Assembly: GCA_948470475.1 (NCBI GenBank)
Contig: OX419339.1
Coordinates: 8,695,502 to 8,759,501 of the forward strand
DNA length: 64,000 bases
Direction: 5' to 3'
Source: Galaxea fascicularis
Lineage: Eukaryota > Cnidaria > Anthozoa > Scleractinia > Euphylliidae
Shown here in pieces: positions 25,501-36,501 of this stretch (positions are counted from its first letter, which is position 1; the number at the start of each line of letters is the position of its first letter). Position numbers and translations under genes: made by a program. The notes beneath the pieces are model-generated. The model made no database searches, had not been told where the DNA came from, and saw only the letters and a program-made list of their open reading frames with translations.

Positions 25501-28500
25501 AGCAAACTCCTCCAAATCAACCAATCCATCCTTGTTAGAGTCTACCTCGGCAAACCTGTCCAGCAGCTCCTTCATACTGTCCATTCTAATGCTGGATACA
25601 AACAATGATTTAAATATCTGTTACGAATAGATCAACTTTTGCAATCGCAGCACGGAGTATAATTACTATCACATTCTATTGGCAACTGCAATGACCGGAA
25701 AATCCAGGGCCCACTGATGATTTCACCAGAACAAGATGTAATTTCTGGTTAATCTGAGTGGCAGGGGTAAACTTTACTAAGGGGGTGCAGGAATGTAGAT
25801 ACTGGCCGGGAGCCCCGGAAAATGCTCGGCTGTCAACTCGATTTTCCAGCCTGAAAAACTTTCAACGGTCTTAAAAATCTGTAATGATGGGTTCTTCTAA
25901 ACCAACTTGTGAAAACAATTTTATCTGCATCCCTGGAGTGATATGGGGAGCGAGAAAATGAGAGAAAAAATGGGTGGATTTTTTCCCCTTTACCCCTGTC
26001 CCCATTTTCTCTCACATTTTCACACCCCATCACCCTCTACCCCCCACCTCCCTATGCTTATGTTGGATTTCCACGCAGGCCATTTCACGATTGCTATAAA
26101 TCTACTAACAGACTCCCTGCACCCACATCTTGAGTGTAGTTAGGGGTTTAACTGGTGGCAAATCTCACCTCAATTTTGTGCTGATTTTCTGATACTCCAC
26201 CAAACCAGCCATGGATGGTAAGTTCTGTTTCGATGCTTGAAGCATCAGACGAGTATCCTCGTATGTGTGTTCAGTGACGGGAACATTTAAAACTCTACAA
26301 CGTAAGTTTTCGAATGCACCTTACAAAGAAAGCTTTACAATTCTACATTCTTTACAATAAATAAATATTCTTGTACAGTTGTCATTTGTCTTTCAATAAA
26401 TGAGTTGAGTTGAGTTGAGTTGAGTCTTGTGTAACTTGAAACAGTTACATAGCTCGAGTTCCCTTTATTACTACCAGGTTCAAAAAAGCACTCTGCACAC
26501 TGCAGTAGGCAGGGTTGATGCAAGTGCAAGCACTTACTTCCCACCATTGTGATCAGGGTTCAATTTAATGGGGTTAGAGTTTGCTGTCAGTTCTCTTCCT
26601 TGCTACAATTTGTTTTTTTCATCTAGGTACTCTGGTTTTCCTCTCTCCTTTAAAACCAAGATTGCCACAATTTTTCAGTGGATGAATGGCCACTCTGTGG
26701 AGATGCCACTGCTAATCCAATTTATTTATTCATCTATTTATTTAAGATTAACAAAATTAATGAAGTCTTTTTCTCTCTACAAGACTTAAGAAAGTTTTTA
26801 AGCCAGTCAATCAGCAGAAGTTCACACCCACAACAAAATTGTTGGTTTTCAAGTAAAATGAACCTACAAAACAATGACCCTGCATAATCATGCAGCATAT
26901 TGCCTGATATTTATCTGACAAGGCCATAGGCCAAGTTGGCAAGTATCAGGGGATCCATTCTGCAAGATCCAGCAGGATATTGCTTAGTTAGTCTATCACA
27001 GAAAAGCTGCCACTGTTCTCACAACGACACAAAATTACATGTTGCAGAATAACTTCTAATTATGCACAACAAATATCAAGTGCCATGACCATATTTCGAC
27101 ATTGTCACACCTTGAACCGGTCAGTGTTACAGGTAACAGCACTGATGATTGATAGCTGCTCCAGATCTGATCCTTGATATAACGTTCAAAAATAATCCCC
27201 TAAGAAGCACACAACTTATAAATCACTTCCATATGGGAGTCCCCCCAGGACACAGTAACCCCATCAAATGATACTTGTCAAACCTTGCAACTTGTTCTCT
27301 AACATTCCTTGCAAAGAGCTTTCCATCATGGATTTCCTTGGAGAAAAAAAGAAGATTTAGCATATATTAATTTCTGTAGCCACAGGTACATTCCTAAGTT
27401 GGTATTATATTGTAATAAGACTCAGAAAAAGGGACAACAACCCCATAGTAAAGTTTGTTTTACGAATGCTTGCATCACTGACAGAGGTAAACTAACCACA
27501 ATAACCAACATACTGGAAAATTAGTAAAGAAGAGAAAGTTTAAAAAAAGCATTGAAACGTGGGGGCTACATGAACTGCCTATTCCTGGAAATGATCTCAG
27601 TTGGTTTTGGAAACCAACCGTCTAATGGGAAACTGGCCTTCAGAAGGTCCCAATAAAGAGGAATACTGAGTAACTTGAGTAATGACAAACAAGTGATTTA
27701 CTTCAGTGTCTGGCCTGTACACTGGCAGAATCTAAAAGAAAAAGACAAATGTTAATTAAGCAATACCAGTAGGTGATAGCAACTGTGATAATATATCAAC
27801 TTTCAAATAATTATCATTTCTTACTGACAAGTCTGGTGGCACAAGACTGCTTTGTATTTAATGTCAAATGATCCTGTTTGCCAGACCCACTACAGTGGAA
27901 CCTTGATTTTATAATCATTGATTTAACAATATTCCCAATTTAATGATCTCTGTTCTATGTCCCAGCAAAAGTTACAGTAAATTGTATGGAGCAGAATCCT
28001 GATTTAACAATATTTGGTTCAACAATACAGTATTCCTGCTATAACAATGGAAACCTAGCGACCCAAATATAAAGATTTTCCTGTTACAACAATATAATAA
28101 TCACATACTGTAAACGGGTGACAAACACCTAGCAATAGACCTCTTTCATAATGGCGGCCAAATCAAATATTCTTTTGTTTTAATGCTGATAAGCCTTTCT
28201 AACCTCGCTGCTGTGTGCAAAATACAAAAGAATGTTTGCGCTAAAATGAGGCCAGTAAGTCTAATTAACATAGATACAAAAGAATAATATCATTGGCGGC
28301 CATTATGAAAGTGTCTATTACACAAAGCTTTATTTAGTTACAGTAATCCTTTGTCCCATAAGGCATAGTACTAGTGTTTCATGTACTGGTATCATGTTGT
28401 GAAGACTTATTGATTTTACTGATTGCACTTTTAAAATTAATTACTGACCATACCCTGATATAACAATATTATTAGTTGCTTTGCCAACAAATCCTTAAAT

Positions 28501-31500
28501 CAAGAGTTCGTTAACAACAATATCTGATTTAATGAATGATATGATTTTGCTGTCCCCTTGCCATATCGTAAAATTGGGGTTCCACTGTACTATGACAGCA
28601 TGAGCCTGCCTCTAAGTCTGTTTGAAGCGTGGTAACCAACATGTCATGCCTGGTCCAACCCTTACTCTCAGCCCCTTCTACAGACTTGCTGTTCCTCCTG
28701 GTCAGTTGTTACACTAGTGTAGAACCTAGCTGCCCTATATAGGCTCTTGACAAAACCATATCAGTTGTTAAAGAAGTGCTCTTATTATAATTAAAATTTC
28801 CCCTCCTCTTTCACAAAGCATACTCATCCCTAGATACATATCCATATTCCTTTTCTTCCTATGTTGTCTGTAAATATTTCTGAAATGCTAGCCCGTTCAA
28901 TTGGCTCTGAAAGGCTCTGCCTCAAAATTCAAACCTCAATTAGCTGTTCTCCAAGTGTTTCTGTTCAATCCAGACCAGCTTGACACAGAACAGAAATGAT
29001 ACAAAGTCTTTTCAAAAATGCCCAATGTCTTTCAACAGACACTTGCAGGCTCCCCTCCAACAACATTTAAAGAAACTTCAATATCATTCCTTAACTTCTC
29101 TATCACTACTTGATGAAAAAGTCACCTACCAATCCAATCATTTCTTACCTCTATTTCCATATAGTTGTGGAACTGGCATAATGTTAACCAGAACAGAGTG
29201 ATTCTGTGGACAAATGATGAAATCAGCGATTAAAAAGTAGTAGCCTGGGGTTTAGTAATTGAGGAAAATGGGAAAGTATCTATTGGGTTTCTTTACAATA
29301 ATAGGTGGGTCACCCCAAGATTTCTTTGGGTTGCCAGATACGACAAAGGAGGATACCATGAACTGGTACTTGGGTACTCAGCTTCTAATATCAACTCTGA
29401 GAAGTCTACATCAAAAATTATTTACAAAACAGAAGTGGTTGAAGGCTTTACTCAGAACTTAGATGATGAGTTACTGATTAGTGATGCTTCCAATGAACTA
29501 TTGGGGATCATTGGCACAGTGCACAAAAAGGTAAAAGAAAAATTGCCCTGATTTTGAAGCAGTGACAATGTAACAGCTAAACAAAATGACCCCATGACTG
29601 CAAATTCAAGAGGGACATAAGAATTCCACTAACTCTACAAAGGTAAAGTCAAAGATCAATAGCCATATGAATTTCTCTTTTTTTTTTATCCACCAGTGAG
29701 CAGGGAGGCAGGGTTTGCATTGATGGGCACAGACCAATTTGAATATAATTATGTAATTAATTTATATTCCAACTGTAGACTTACGCACTTGGTCCAGACC
29801 AAGTCCATGTCACAGTGTCCTGCAATCACAAAAAATTAAAATACTTTTTAATAAGTTACATTTATTTAATAATCAAGTATAATAACATTACTAAAACACT
29901 AACGACTTAATCATCAGACGCACAGTAATGGACATTGCAGTGTTTAACTGACTCAAATGCTGTAATGAACTGACACTTACCAATCTGTTGGGGTATTTAA
30001 AGACAACCGGTTGAACTGCACAGCCAGTATAAAATGCACCTAGTATTACACAGAAAAGCAAATACACAGAGACTTAGTGCAAAGCAGAAACTTATGATAA
30101 AGGGAACATATATGAGCTAGTTACAGGGCTTTCAATAGAATTCGGCTACCACCAGAGCTCTGGTGGCTGTAAGCCATTGCCTCATTGGCTACTTGGCTCT
30201 TTCCATGGCTGCTTCGATTAGCTGTCTACTATCACAGGGGCACAGACCTGCAGCTACAACAGACCTTTTTACCGATACGGCGGCCATCTTGAATTCTATT
30301 GTTTTGACTAAGAAATTATGGGCTGCCGAGGGGGCAATCGCTGGAAAATTTATCGTATACACAGCTTTCAGGATAAATTTTTACTGCTTGTGACTCTCAT
30401 ATTCCAAAACAAATATTACAAGCGTTACATCTTTCTGTCACGGTATTTGGCAGTGGTTTCTGTGGTTAGCGAAAAATTATTGTTAAAAGTTATCATGCCA
30501 CAGTATTCTTTATAATTATTTCTCATCTGCCCCCTGGGTATCCCATAATTTCCTCGGAATTCAAGATGGCCACCGTATCGGTAAAAAGGTCTATTCTTAT
30601 TGAAAGCTTGCAGTAAATTAATTAGACATGAACTGAATTTTCAAGCATGTTATTAATTTTAATACTTGCAATAATATAGAAGAATAGTGGAAACTCCAAG
30701 TCAATGTGCACTGTGAGCTCATTCCCAGCTGGGTGTGAAAGGTCCCAGAAAGGGTTCCTTTTTAGTTAATATATCCATTCAATGATTATGAATGATGGTA
30801 AGGTGTAATATGCCCGTGAGAATGATGATATCTAGTCGCTTGGCAACGGGCGAAGGGACAACTGAAAAGAAATCAGAGTCCCAGGCAGGAATCGAACCTA
30901 CAACCTCCATAACACCAGTCGGATGCTCTAACCACTGAGCTACAGGAACCCCTGGTGAGCTAGGTTGTTTATCTAGGTTCTTATACAAAGTGTCCCACTA
31001 TGGTCTGCGGACTCGACAATGTAAATGCTATTCAGACATGATAATGATTATGAATGATGGTAAGGTGTAATATGCCCGTGAGAATGATGATATCTAGTCG
31101 CTTGGCAACGGGCAAAGGGACAACTGAAAAGAAATCAGAGTCCCAGGCAGGAATCGAACCTACAACCTCCGTAACACCGGTCGGATGCTCTAACCACTGA
31201 GCTACAGGAACCCCTGGTGAGCTAGGTTGTTTATCTAGGTTCTTATACAAAGTGTCCCACTATGGTCTGCGGGCTCGACAATGTAAATGCTATTCAGACA
31301 TGATAATGATTATGAATGATGGTAAGGAGTAATATGCCCGTGAGAATGATGATATCTAGTCGCTTGGCAACGGGCGAAGGGACAACTGAAAAGAAATCAG
31401 AGTCCCAGGCAGGAATCGAACCTACAACCTCCGTAACACCGGTCGGATGCTCTAACCACTGAGCTACAGGAACCCCTGGTGAGCTACAATCTCGGTCAAA

Positions 31501-34500
31501 ACAAATGAAAAATTTAAGTCCCCCCTCCCCCCCATTTCAATGATGAAAAAAAGGCGCAGTTTGGTTTGCGCGCGAACTCAACATTGATATGGGGGGGAGG
31601 GGGGTTTTATTTCTCATTTTATTCTGTCCAAGATTGTCCGAGGTCCATACTGACGTTACCAAGAGGTATTCAGGAGCAAAATAGATTGAATTCCAAAGGT
31701 GAAAGCGAGAGGGGAACGTGAAAAATACAGAACGAACGTTCGCAGGTGGAAGGGATAAACTATGTAAGGGAAGAAAAACTTTTTGAAAAAGAGAAACGAA
31801 AATATGTTTGATTGTTTGTTTTGTTCACGACGGAGGTTTCTAATCAATACACAGAATGGCACCTTCGTGAGAATTGTGCAAAGGTGAAAGAAAAGCTTGA
31901 ACGCAGTCGCATGCATTTCAACATTTGGCATTGCGCGGGAAATTTGCATGCTATATAGCCGTTGCACTGTGCTTCAGCTCACAAACTTAGTTCCGTAGAA
32001 CATACTAATGGAGTTTCTCTCGCAGTACTGTAGCAGTTCAGATAATTCTTAAGACAGCCAATTTGAGTGCTGTGGAGAGAAAATGCACCTTACGCCGCAA
32101 TAAGTGAGAAGCGTATATCTGTTAACCCATAGCCAAGCCGATCTCAGCATATCCCCAGACAGGGAATCGTTCGGTTCTGCCGTGTGCGAAGCCGTTTCAA
32201 AATGTGAGGGCCCGAAAGTGAAAATCATTCAGTGGACCCGCTGCCAAGAGAGTCATAAAAAGGGTGGAGAGCACTAGCACATAGCTGTAAAGCTCAACAA
32301 GATTAAGCGGTGGTTACCTATTCGCCACTTCCTAAAAAGCAAGTGGAATGTTGATGTTCATTTCTCAAACTGTCATGTTAACTACTACAGTGCTTGGTTG
32401 TACACAACGAAAGAAGACCAAAACTTTCTTCAGTCTTCTGCCCGATTTTTTGCACAACCAAGCGTGATTTGGTGTACGTGAAAGGAATGATTGACGAAAC
32501 GGAGACAGAAATGATGGCCGTGCGCGGGTATTCTTTCCAGTTTAGCAGACAAATACCACACTGCGACCAGATCAGAGTACCTTCATGTGCGCGACGCTTC
32601 GCCGAGCTAATTCTCAATCCTTAAAAAAAAAAAAAAAAACGATAGGAGCGGGTCCGAACCCGCGTTTACTAGGGTGCCTACACCCCCTGTTTCCGCTGCG
32701 CAGCGCCAATTCGTCAGTGCATGGCTTGGTTGACAAAATTAAACTACCTATGTGTTTTACTCTGGTCTTTGTTCAACGACATTTAATTCTTGTGGATTCG
32801 TTTTCTCTCTACAAAATAACAAAACACGGTTTAATGTTTGGAAAATAAAAAATGGGACGATTTACAAGTTGCTCGGGACGATTTTGGGCGATTTACCACG
32901 GTTTTGTAGCAGTGACAGTAAAAACACAGGCATAGGTAAGTCTTTATTTCGATGATTCCCTTAATCGTACAAAATCGTTTGAAATCGTTGCAATACAACC
33001 TTAAACCACACGAAATTTATTGTAAACCGTAAATAAAACGTACGAGTGTAATTTTAATATATATGGTGCGAGTGGGAGACATAGAGAACAGTTTAATACT
33101 TTAGTCTTTCACCATTGTTTCGTATTATCTCGGCAATGCGACCATTCATAGACTCGATAGTTTTATTAATCAGCTCCTGAGAAATATTATAAATTGTTCT
33201 CTGCACTCTGTGACAGAACTCTTCATATGACTCACGTGTAATACCTCCCTCAAGGGCATCTTTCTCTAATTTCTTCGACACAATGTTAAAAATGTTCTCT
33301 ATAGGATTTAAGTCAGGACTGCGTGGCGGTATTTTTAACAGTTCGGAATTACAACGGGCCATCGCGTCGCGGGCTGTTTTGCTATTTTGAGACGGATCAC
33401 CATCTTGCAGCCAGATAGCCAGGTAGCCAAATAACCCACCTGTAATACCTAAACTCAGGTTCTTCTGTCATGTTGTGACGCGCGTGACTGCGTCAGGGAC
33501 CGTTGATTTATCCCGTTAATTGTGTTGACAGATGACCTCTTGATTACTGTAGCCTCCTTTGTTGTCACGTTGTTTCTCTGGATACAATCTCGGTCAAAAC
33601 AAATGAAAAATTTAAGTCCCCCCTCCCCCCCATTTCAATGATGAAAAAAAGGCGCAGTTTGGTTTGCGCGCGAACTCAACATTGATATGGGGGGGAGGGG
33701 GGTTTTATTTCTCATTTTATTCTGTCCAAGATTGTAGGTTGTTTATCTAGGTTCTTATACAAAGTGTCCCACTATGGTCTGCGGACTCGACAATGTAAAT
33801 GCTATTCAGACATGATAATGATTATGAATGATGGTAAGGAGTAATATGCCCGTGAGAATGATGATATCTAGTCGCTTGGCAACGGGCGAAGGGACAACTG
33901 AAAAGAAATCAGAGTCCCAGGCAGGAATCGAACCTACAACCTCCGTAACACCGGTCGGATGCTCTAACCACTGAGCTACAGGAACCCCTGGTGAGCTAGG
34001 TTGTTTATCTAGGTTCTTATACAAAGTGTCCCACTATGGTCTGCGGGCTCGACAATGTAAATGCTATTCAGACATGATAAGTTCTGAATAGCATTTACAT
34101 TGTCGAGCCCGCAGACCATAGTGGGACACTTTGTATAAGAACCTAGATAAACAACCTAGCTCACCAGGGGTTCCTGTAGCTCAGTGGTTAGAGCATCCGA
34201 CCGGTGTTACGGAGGTTGTAGGTTCGATTCCTGCCTGGGACTCTGATTTCTTTTCAGTTGTCCCTTCGCCCGTTGCCAAGCGACTAGATATCATCATTCT
34301 CACGGGCATATTACACCTTACCATCATTCATAATCATTATCATGTCTGAATAGCATTTACATTGTCGAGCCCGCAGACCATAGTGGGACACTTTGTATAA
34401 GAACCTAGATAAACAACCTAGCTCACCAGGGGTTCCTGTAGCTCAGTGGTTAGAGCATCCGACCGGTGTTACGGAGGTTGTAGGTTCATATCCATTCAAT

Positions 34501-36501
34501 TTTGTTTATGTTAGAATGTTTTTTTTTTTAATCATTGATGATCAATTTACCTGAAAACGAATACACCAACCTACCTGGTTTGAAAGTGATCAGACATTTT
34601 CTATTTGTACAAGTTCCTGGAAAGAAAAAGAGAGGTGTTCACTCAGATAGACGGATGTTATCAGAAACTGATCATGAGTATTTTATGATCTCAAAGCTGT
34701 AAATAAATTTATAAATTTCTTAAAACAACCTTCTGGAAATATCACCACATGAGGCCACTGTCCACCAGAACTTGCTCTCCTTTTTATCTCAGAAATTGTC
34801 CTTTTTCTTGAATTTGGATCTGTTCTTGAAACATAAACAGGTTGGGTTGCACGAATGCAAGCTGTGGAAGATATATTACAGACAATACATTGAATACAAA
34901 GAGTATTATGCAGTTATCAAATGCTGATTGTACCATGTCTTTTAAAAGCTGTTGGTAGCAGAAACCACACTCATTATAAACAGAATGATAACCTACCTCC
35001 TATAAGTGGTATTGAATCATTTTCCTCACGGGAAACTGATGAAGGGATGCAAAGGACAGCTAATGCCAGTGCATCAATAAAGGATGAATGTGGTGCTACA
35101 GTAAGAATTGGAGCCTCTTCAGAAGTGCTCAGTTTGCCTTTAACTTTAACCCAATGAAAACCCATGCAAAACAGCATTGCTCTCGCAATACCTCGTAAAG
35201 GTTTCCTCATTATCCTAGTAAAGAGAAAAGGCAGGTAAAGCTCAATGTGCAACTTTATTACAGTCCTAATTATTATTTGTTTTCTGGTGAAATTTGCTAT
35301 GATAATTACAATGAAAATGTTATCCCAACATACCTGCGGTATCCTTTGAAAGGTTGAGGTTCTTCCTCCTTTTTCATGCAAGCAGTTGTGAGCACTGCTA
35401 TTAAACTGGCCACCAAAACAAGTATGAACAAGCAGAGAAGCCGTAAAGGAAACAGGGTTAAGCTGAGAACTGCCACCTGAAATAACACCGGGTAAACACG
35501 CAAATTAATTATATTAGAGGTATTTGGGTTTTGTTGGAAGCCCTCTGGATTTTTTGTTTTGGTTTTGATGTTTTCCCCTATTCAATCATCCCCTGGGTGC
35601 ATCATCCACAGGGAAACATGGACCTTTGTCAAACAAGAAGTCATGTTTCATTCCACGATCATGTAAATGAATTCAAGCAACCACTTTGCATGAAGAATGT
35701 GACCTCATTTTGACTGGTCACATGCCTCAAGATGGTGGTGATCAGCATTGAAAATGACATTACAGTAATGACTGAATAGTACTGCACCATTATAATCACT
35801 TGAGTCACTTTCATTTTACCATAAAAACTATAAAGTTGTCACGAACCAGTAATTTCTTGAAGAACAGAGTAACATTTATTTCGTACTAGGATGACGGCAT
35901 GGTCCCCTGTCATCAAATCTGATCGTCCATGTTCCCTTCGATTCGGGGTGGGGGAAGGGTCATAGGAGCAGATATGTACTTTGGACAGGGGGGGTCACTT
36001 TTGTTAGCAGGGTCCCTCAAGAGGAGGCCAATTGCAGGTAAACAAAAAAAATTTCGGGAAGCGCGCGACAGTCCCTGGTATAAGGCATTTTAACGCTGGG
36101 GTCAATTGACTCTCATGAGCACTGTAAGCTCAGTGGATCATTATATGAACAGCGCTTATATCTTCACAGAGAAAATAGCGCTGAACAAATGGTTTTACCG
36201 AGCTTCATGCATATCGATCATCAATGTTTGTTTACATTTCTCCAGCTGGGAAGATTGACTGCATTTTACTTAACTTTAGAATTGCCTCGTTGCCAGGAAT
36301 AATCGTATATAATACATAATGTGTGGATTTCTAGAAACTTAGCTATCTTAGTAAAGACGAAAATAAACTTTAAAGTATGCGGCTCACCTTCAGTTTATCC
36401 AAAGCTGTAAGATGCAACTGGTATGTGAATGGGTTGTGAACCTCAGGTTCAATGAATGATTTAGCTCGCACAACAACTTTTCTCTTTGGCACCTCCGACA
36501 T
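22568..36501 (-). CDS. LPCAT: Lysophosphatidylcholine acyltransferase with EF-hands (LPCAT1/2 type), 15 exons
   Basis: Transfers an acyl group from acyl-CoA to lysophospholipid in ER-type membranes (Lands cycle). Exons, 5' to 3': 36501-36388, 35476-35334, 35214-34997, 34861-34730, 34616-34575, 30039-29981, 29819-29785, 29203-29149, 27731-27702, 27336-27284, 26294-26169, 25585-25441, 24850-24752, 23455-23311, 22704-22568. All phases agree and total 1533 nt, 510 residues. A hydrophobic segment lies at about 39-72. The acyltransferase HX4D motif is VAPHSSFIDA (H128, D133), and PEGTCTNRKCL (from about 201) is the second motif. WLTLCQFHN and EIE|ILPVY match the family core. Three canonical EF-hand loops follow: DSNKDGLVDLEE (351-362), DRDDSGYLDFRE (383-394) and DMNGDGRVDEAE (420-431), suggesting calcium control as described for LPCAT2. 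It ends LAADA, without the KKxx retrieval signal of vertebrate LPCAT1. Repeats fill the introns. Confidence 0.93.
22705..23310 (-). other. Last intron of the acyltransferase gene
   Basis: About 0.6 kb between the EF-hand 3 exon and the terminal exon. Nothing else recognised. Confidence 0.7.
23745..24000. mobile_element. Harbinger-like MITE with G/C-run ends
   Basis: The left end TGCACCTATCAATGTTTAGA is the reverse complement of the right end. The arms continue through CGGAGAG into a run of about 14 G on the left and of C on the right. The flanks share TAA, a 3-bp duplication typical of PIF/Harbinger. It is non-coding and lies in an acyltransferase intron. Confidence 0.75.
24023..24315. mobile_element. 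Second Harbinger-like MITE with an internal stem
   Basis: Its ends AGGCCGATTTA and TAAATCGGCCT are inverted, with TAA on each side. A strong internal inverted repeat pairs 24053-24090 with about 24142-24180 (CGATTGTCGCATGCAAGATC and its complement). It sits about 20 bp from the MITE at 23745-24000 in the same intron. Confidence 0.75.
24317..26168 (-). other. Acyltransferase introns around the EF-hand exons
   Basis: Apart from the exons at 24752-24850 and 25441-25585, this holds only AT-rich sequence, including short GATAC repeats near 25110-25140. Confidence 0.6.
26401..26425. repeat. (TGAGT)n microsatellite
   Basis: Five consecutive TGAGT units. Confidence 0.85.
26426..27283 (-). other. 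Acyltransferase intron, nothing recognised
   Basis: AT-rich intron sequence between the exons at 26169-26294 and 27284-27336. I see no gene or repeat with defined ends. Confidence 0.6.
27891..28589. mobile_element. Pogo/Tigger-like MITE, itself interrupted
   Basis: It starts TACAGTGGAACC and ends GGTTCCACTGTA, inverted ends with TA at both borders, as for pogo/Tc1-mariner elements. The interior repeats the theme ATTTAACAATA and related forms. A second MITE (28136-28317) is nested inside. No transposase frame. Confidence 0.75.
28136..28317. mobile_element. Nested MITE with TA borders
   Basis: TAGACCTCTTTCATAATGGC on the left is matched, inverted, by GCCATTATGAAAGTGTCTA on the right (one or two mismatches). 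It sits inside the pogo-like element, so it is the younger insertion. Confidence 0.75.
30261..30592. mobile_element. MITE family A, copy 1 (36-bp TIR)
   Basis: Starts AGACCTTTTTACCGATACGG and ends with the inverted equivalent (one mismatch over about 36 bp). The second copy at 60578-60907 is about 98% alike by eye over the whole length. It is non-coding and lies in the acyltransferase intron between exons 5 and 6. Confidence 0.85.
31487..33734. mobile_element. Tc1/mariner-type insertion with foldback ends, TA target
   Basis: It interrupts the tRNA-derived array at TA: compare the intact junction GAGCTAGGTTGTTT with GAGCTA|CAATCT...GATTG|TAGGTTG. It therefore inserted as one 2.25-kb unit. Each end is a copy of the same ~150-bp hairpin (31487-31635 and 33585-33734), whose own ends CAATCTCGGTC and CCAAGATTG are inverted and whose arms contain runs of C and G. 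A transposase remnant lies near the right end. Confidence 0.75.
33093..33467 (-). pseudogene. Tc1/mariner transposase fragment (DD34E type)
   Basis: Only the C-terminal part of a transposase is readable, about 125 codons ending at a TAA at 33093. WLQDGDPSQNSK carries the second catalytic Asp and RSPDLNPIENIF carries the Glu, with 34 residues between them, the Tc1-like spacing. Upstream the frame closes at a TGA near 33468, and I found no N-terminal DNA-binding region in the 2.2-kb element. It is probably inactive, unless an upstream exon exists. Tc1/mariner enzymes cut at TA, which fits the TA duplication of the surrounding element. Confidence 0.75.

Larger units (their letters stand above)
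30781..34487. repeat. Array of 262-bp tRNA-derived units, partly inverted, with a 13-bp flanking repeat
   Basis: Units start at 30781, 31043 and 31305 (exact 262-bp spacing). The third is broken at 31486 by a transposon and resumes at 33735; another unit starts at 33817. At about 34080 the array turns head-to-head, and inverted units run to 34487, where the last stops just after GTAGGTTC. Each unit has a tRNA-like head, on the - strand at 30877-30952, 31139-31214, 31401-31476 and 33913-33988, and on the + strand at 34167-34242 and from 34429. It shows a D-arm (GCTCAGTGGTTAGAGC) and a good T-arm/B-box (GTAGGTTCGATTCCTGC), but mismatches in the acceptor and anticodon stems. ATATCCATTCAAT occurs at both borders (30771-30783 and 34488-34500). 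I read this as a SINE-like retroposed unit that then expanded and inverted. Confidence 0.85.

Noticed and set aside
31656..32848. Open frames of 76 to 103 codons inside the mariner-type unit
   Set aside because: No transposase or other domain is visible; they overlap on both strands and look like chance frames.
30877..34487. Six tRNA-like heads as functional tRNA genes
   Set aside because: All sit in identical repeat units with acceptor and anticodon stem mismatches; the last is truncated. Better explained as SINE-type repeats.
30781..34487. CRISPR-like array of repeats
   Set aside because: The 262-bp units are repeats with no variable spacers, and the genome is eukaryotic.
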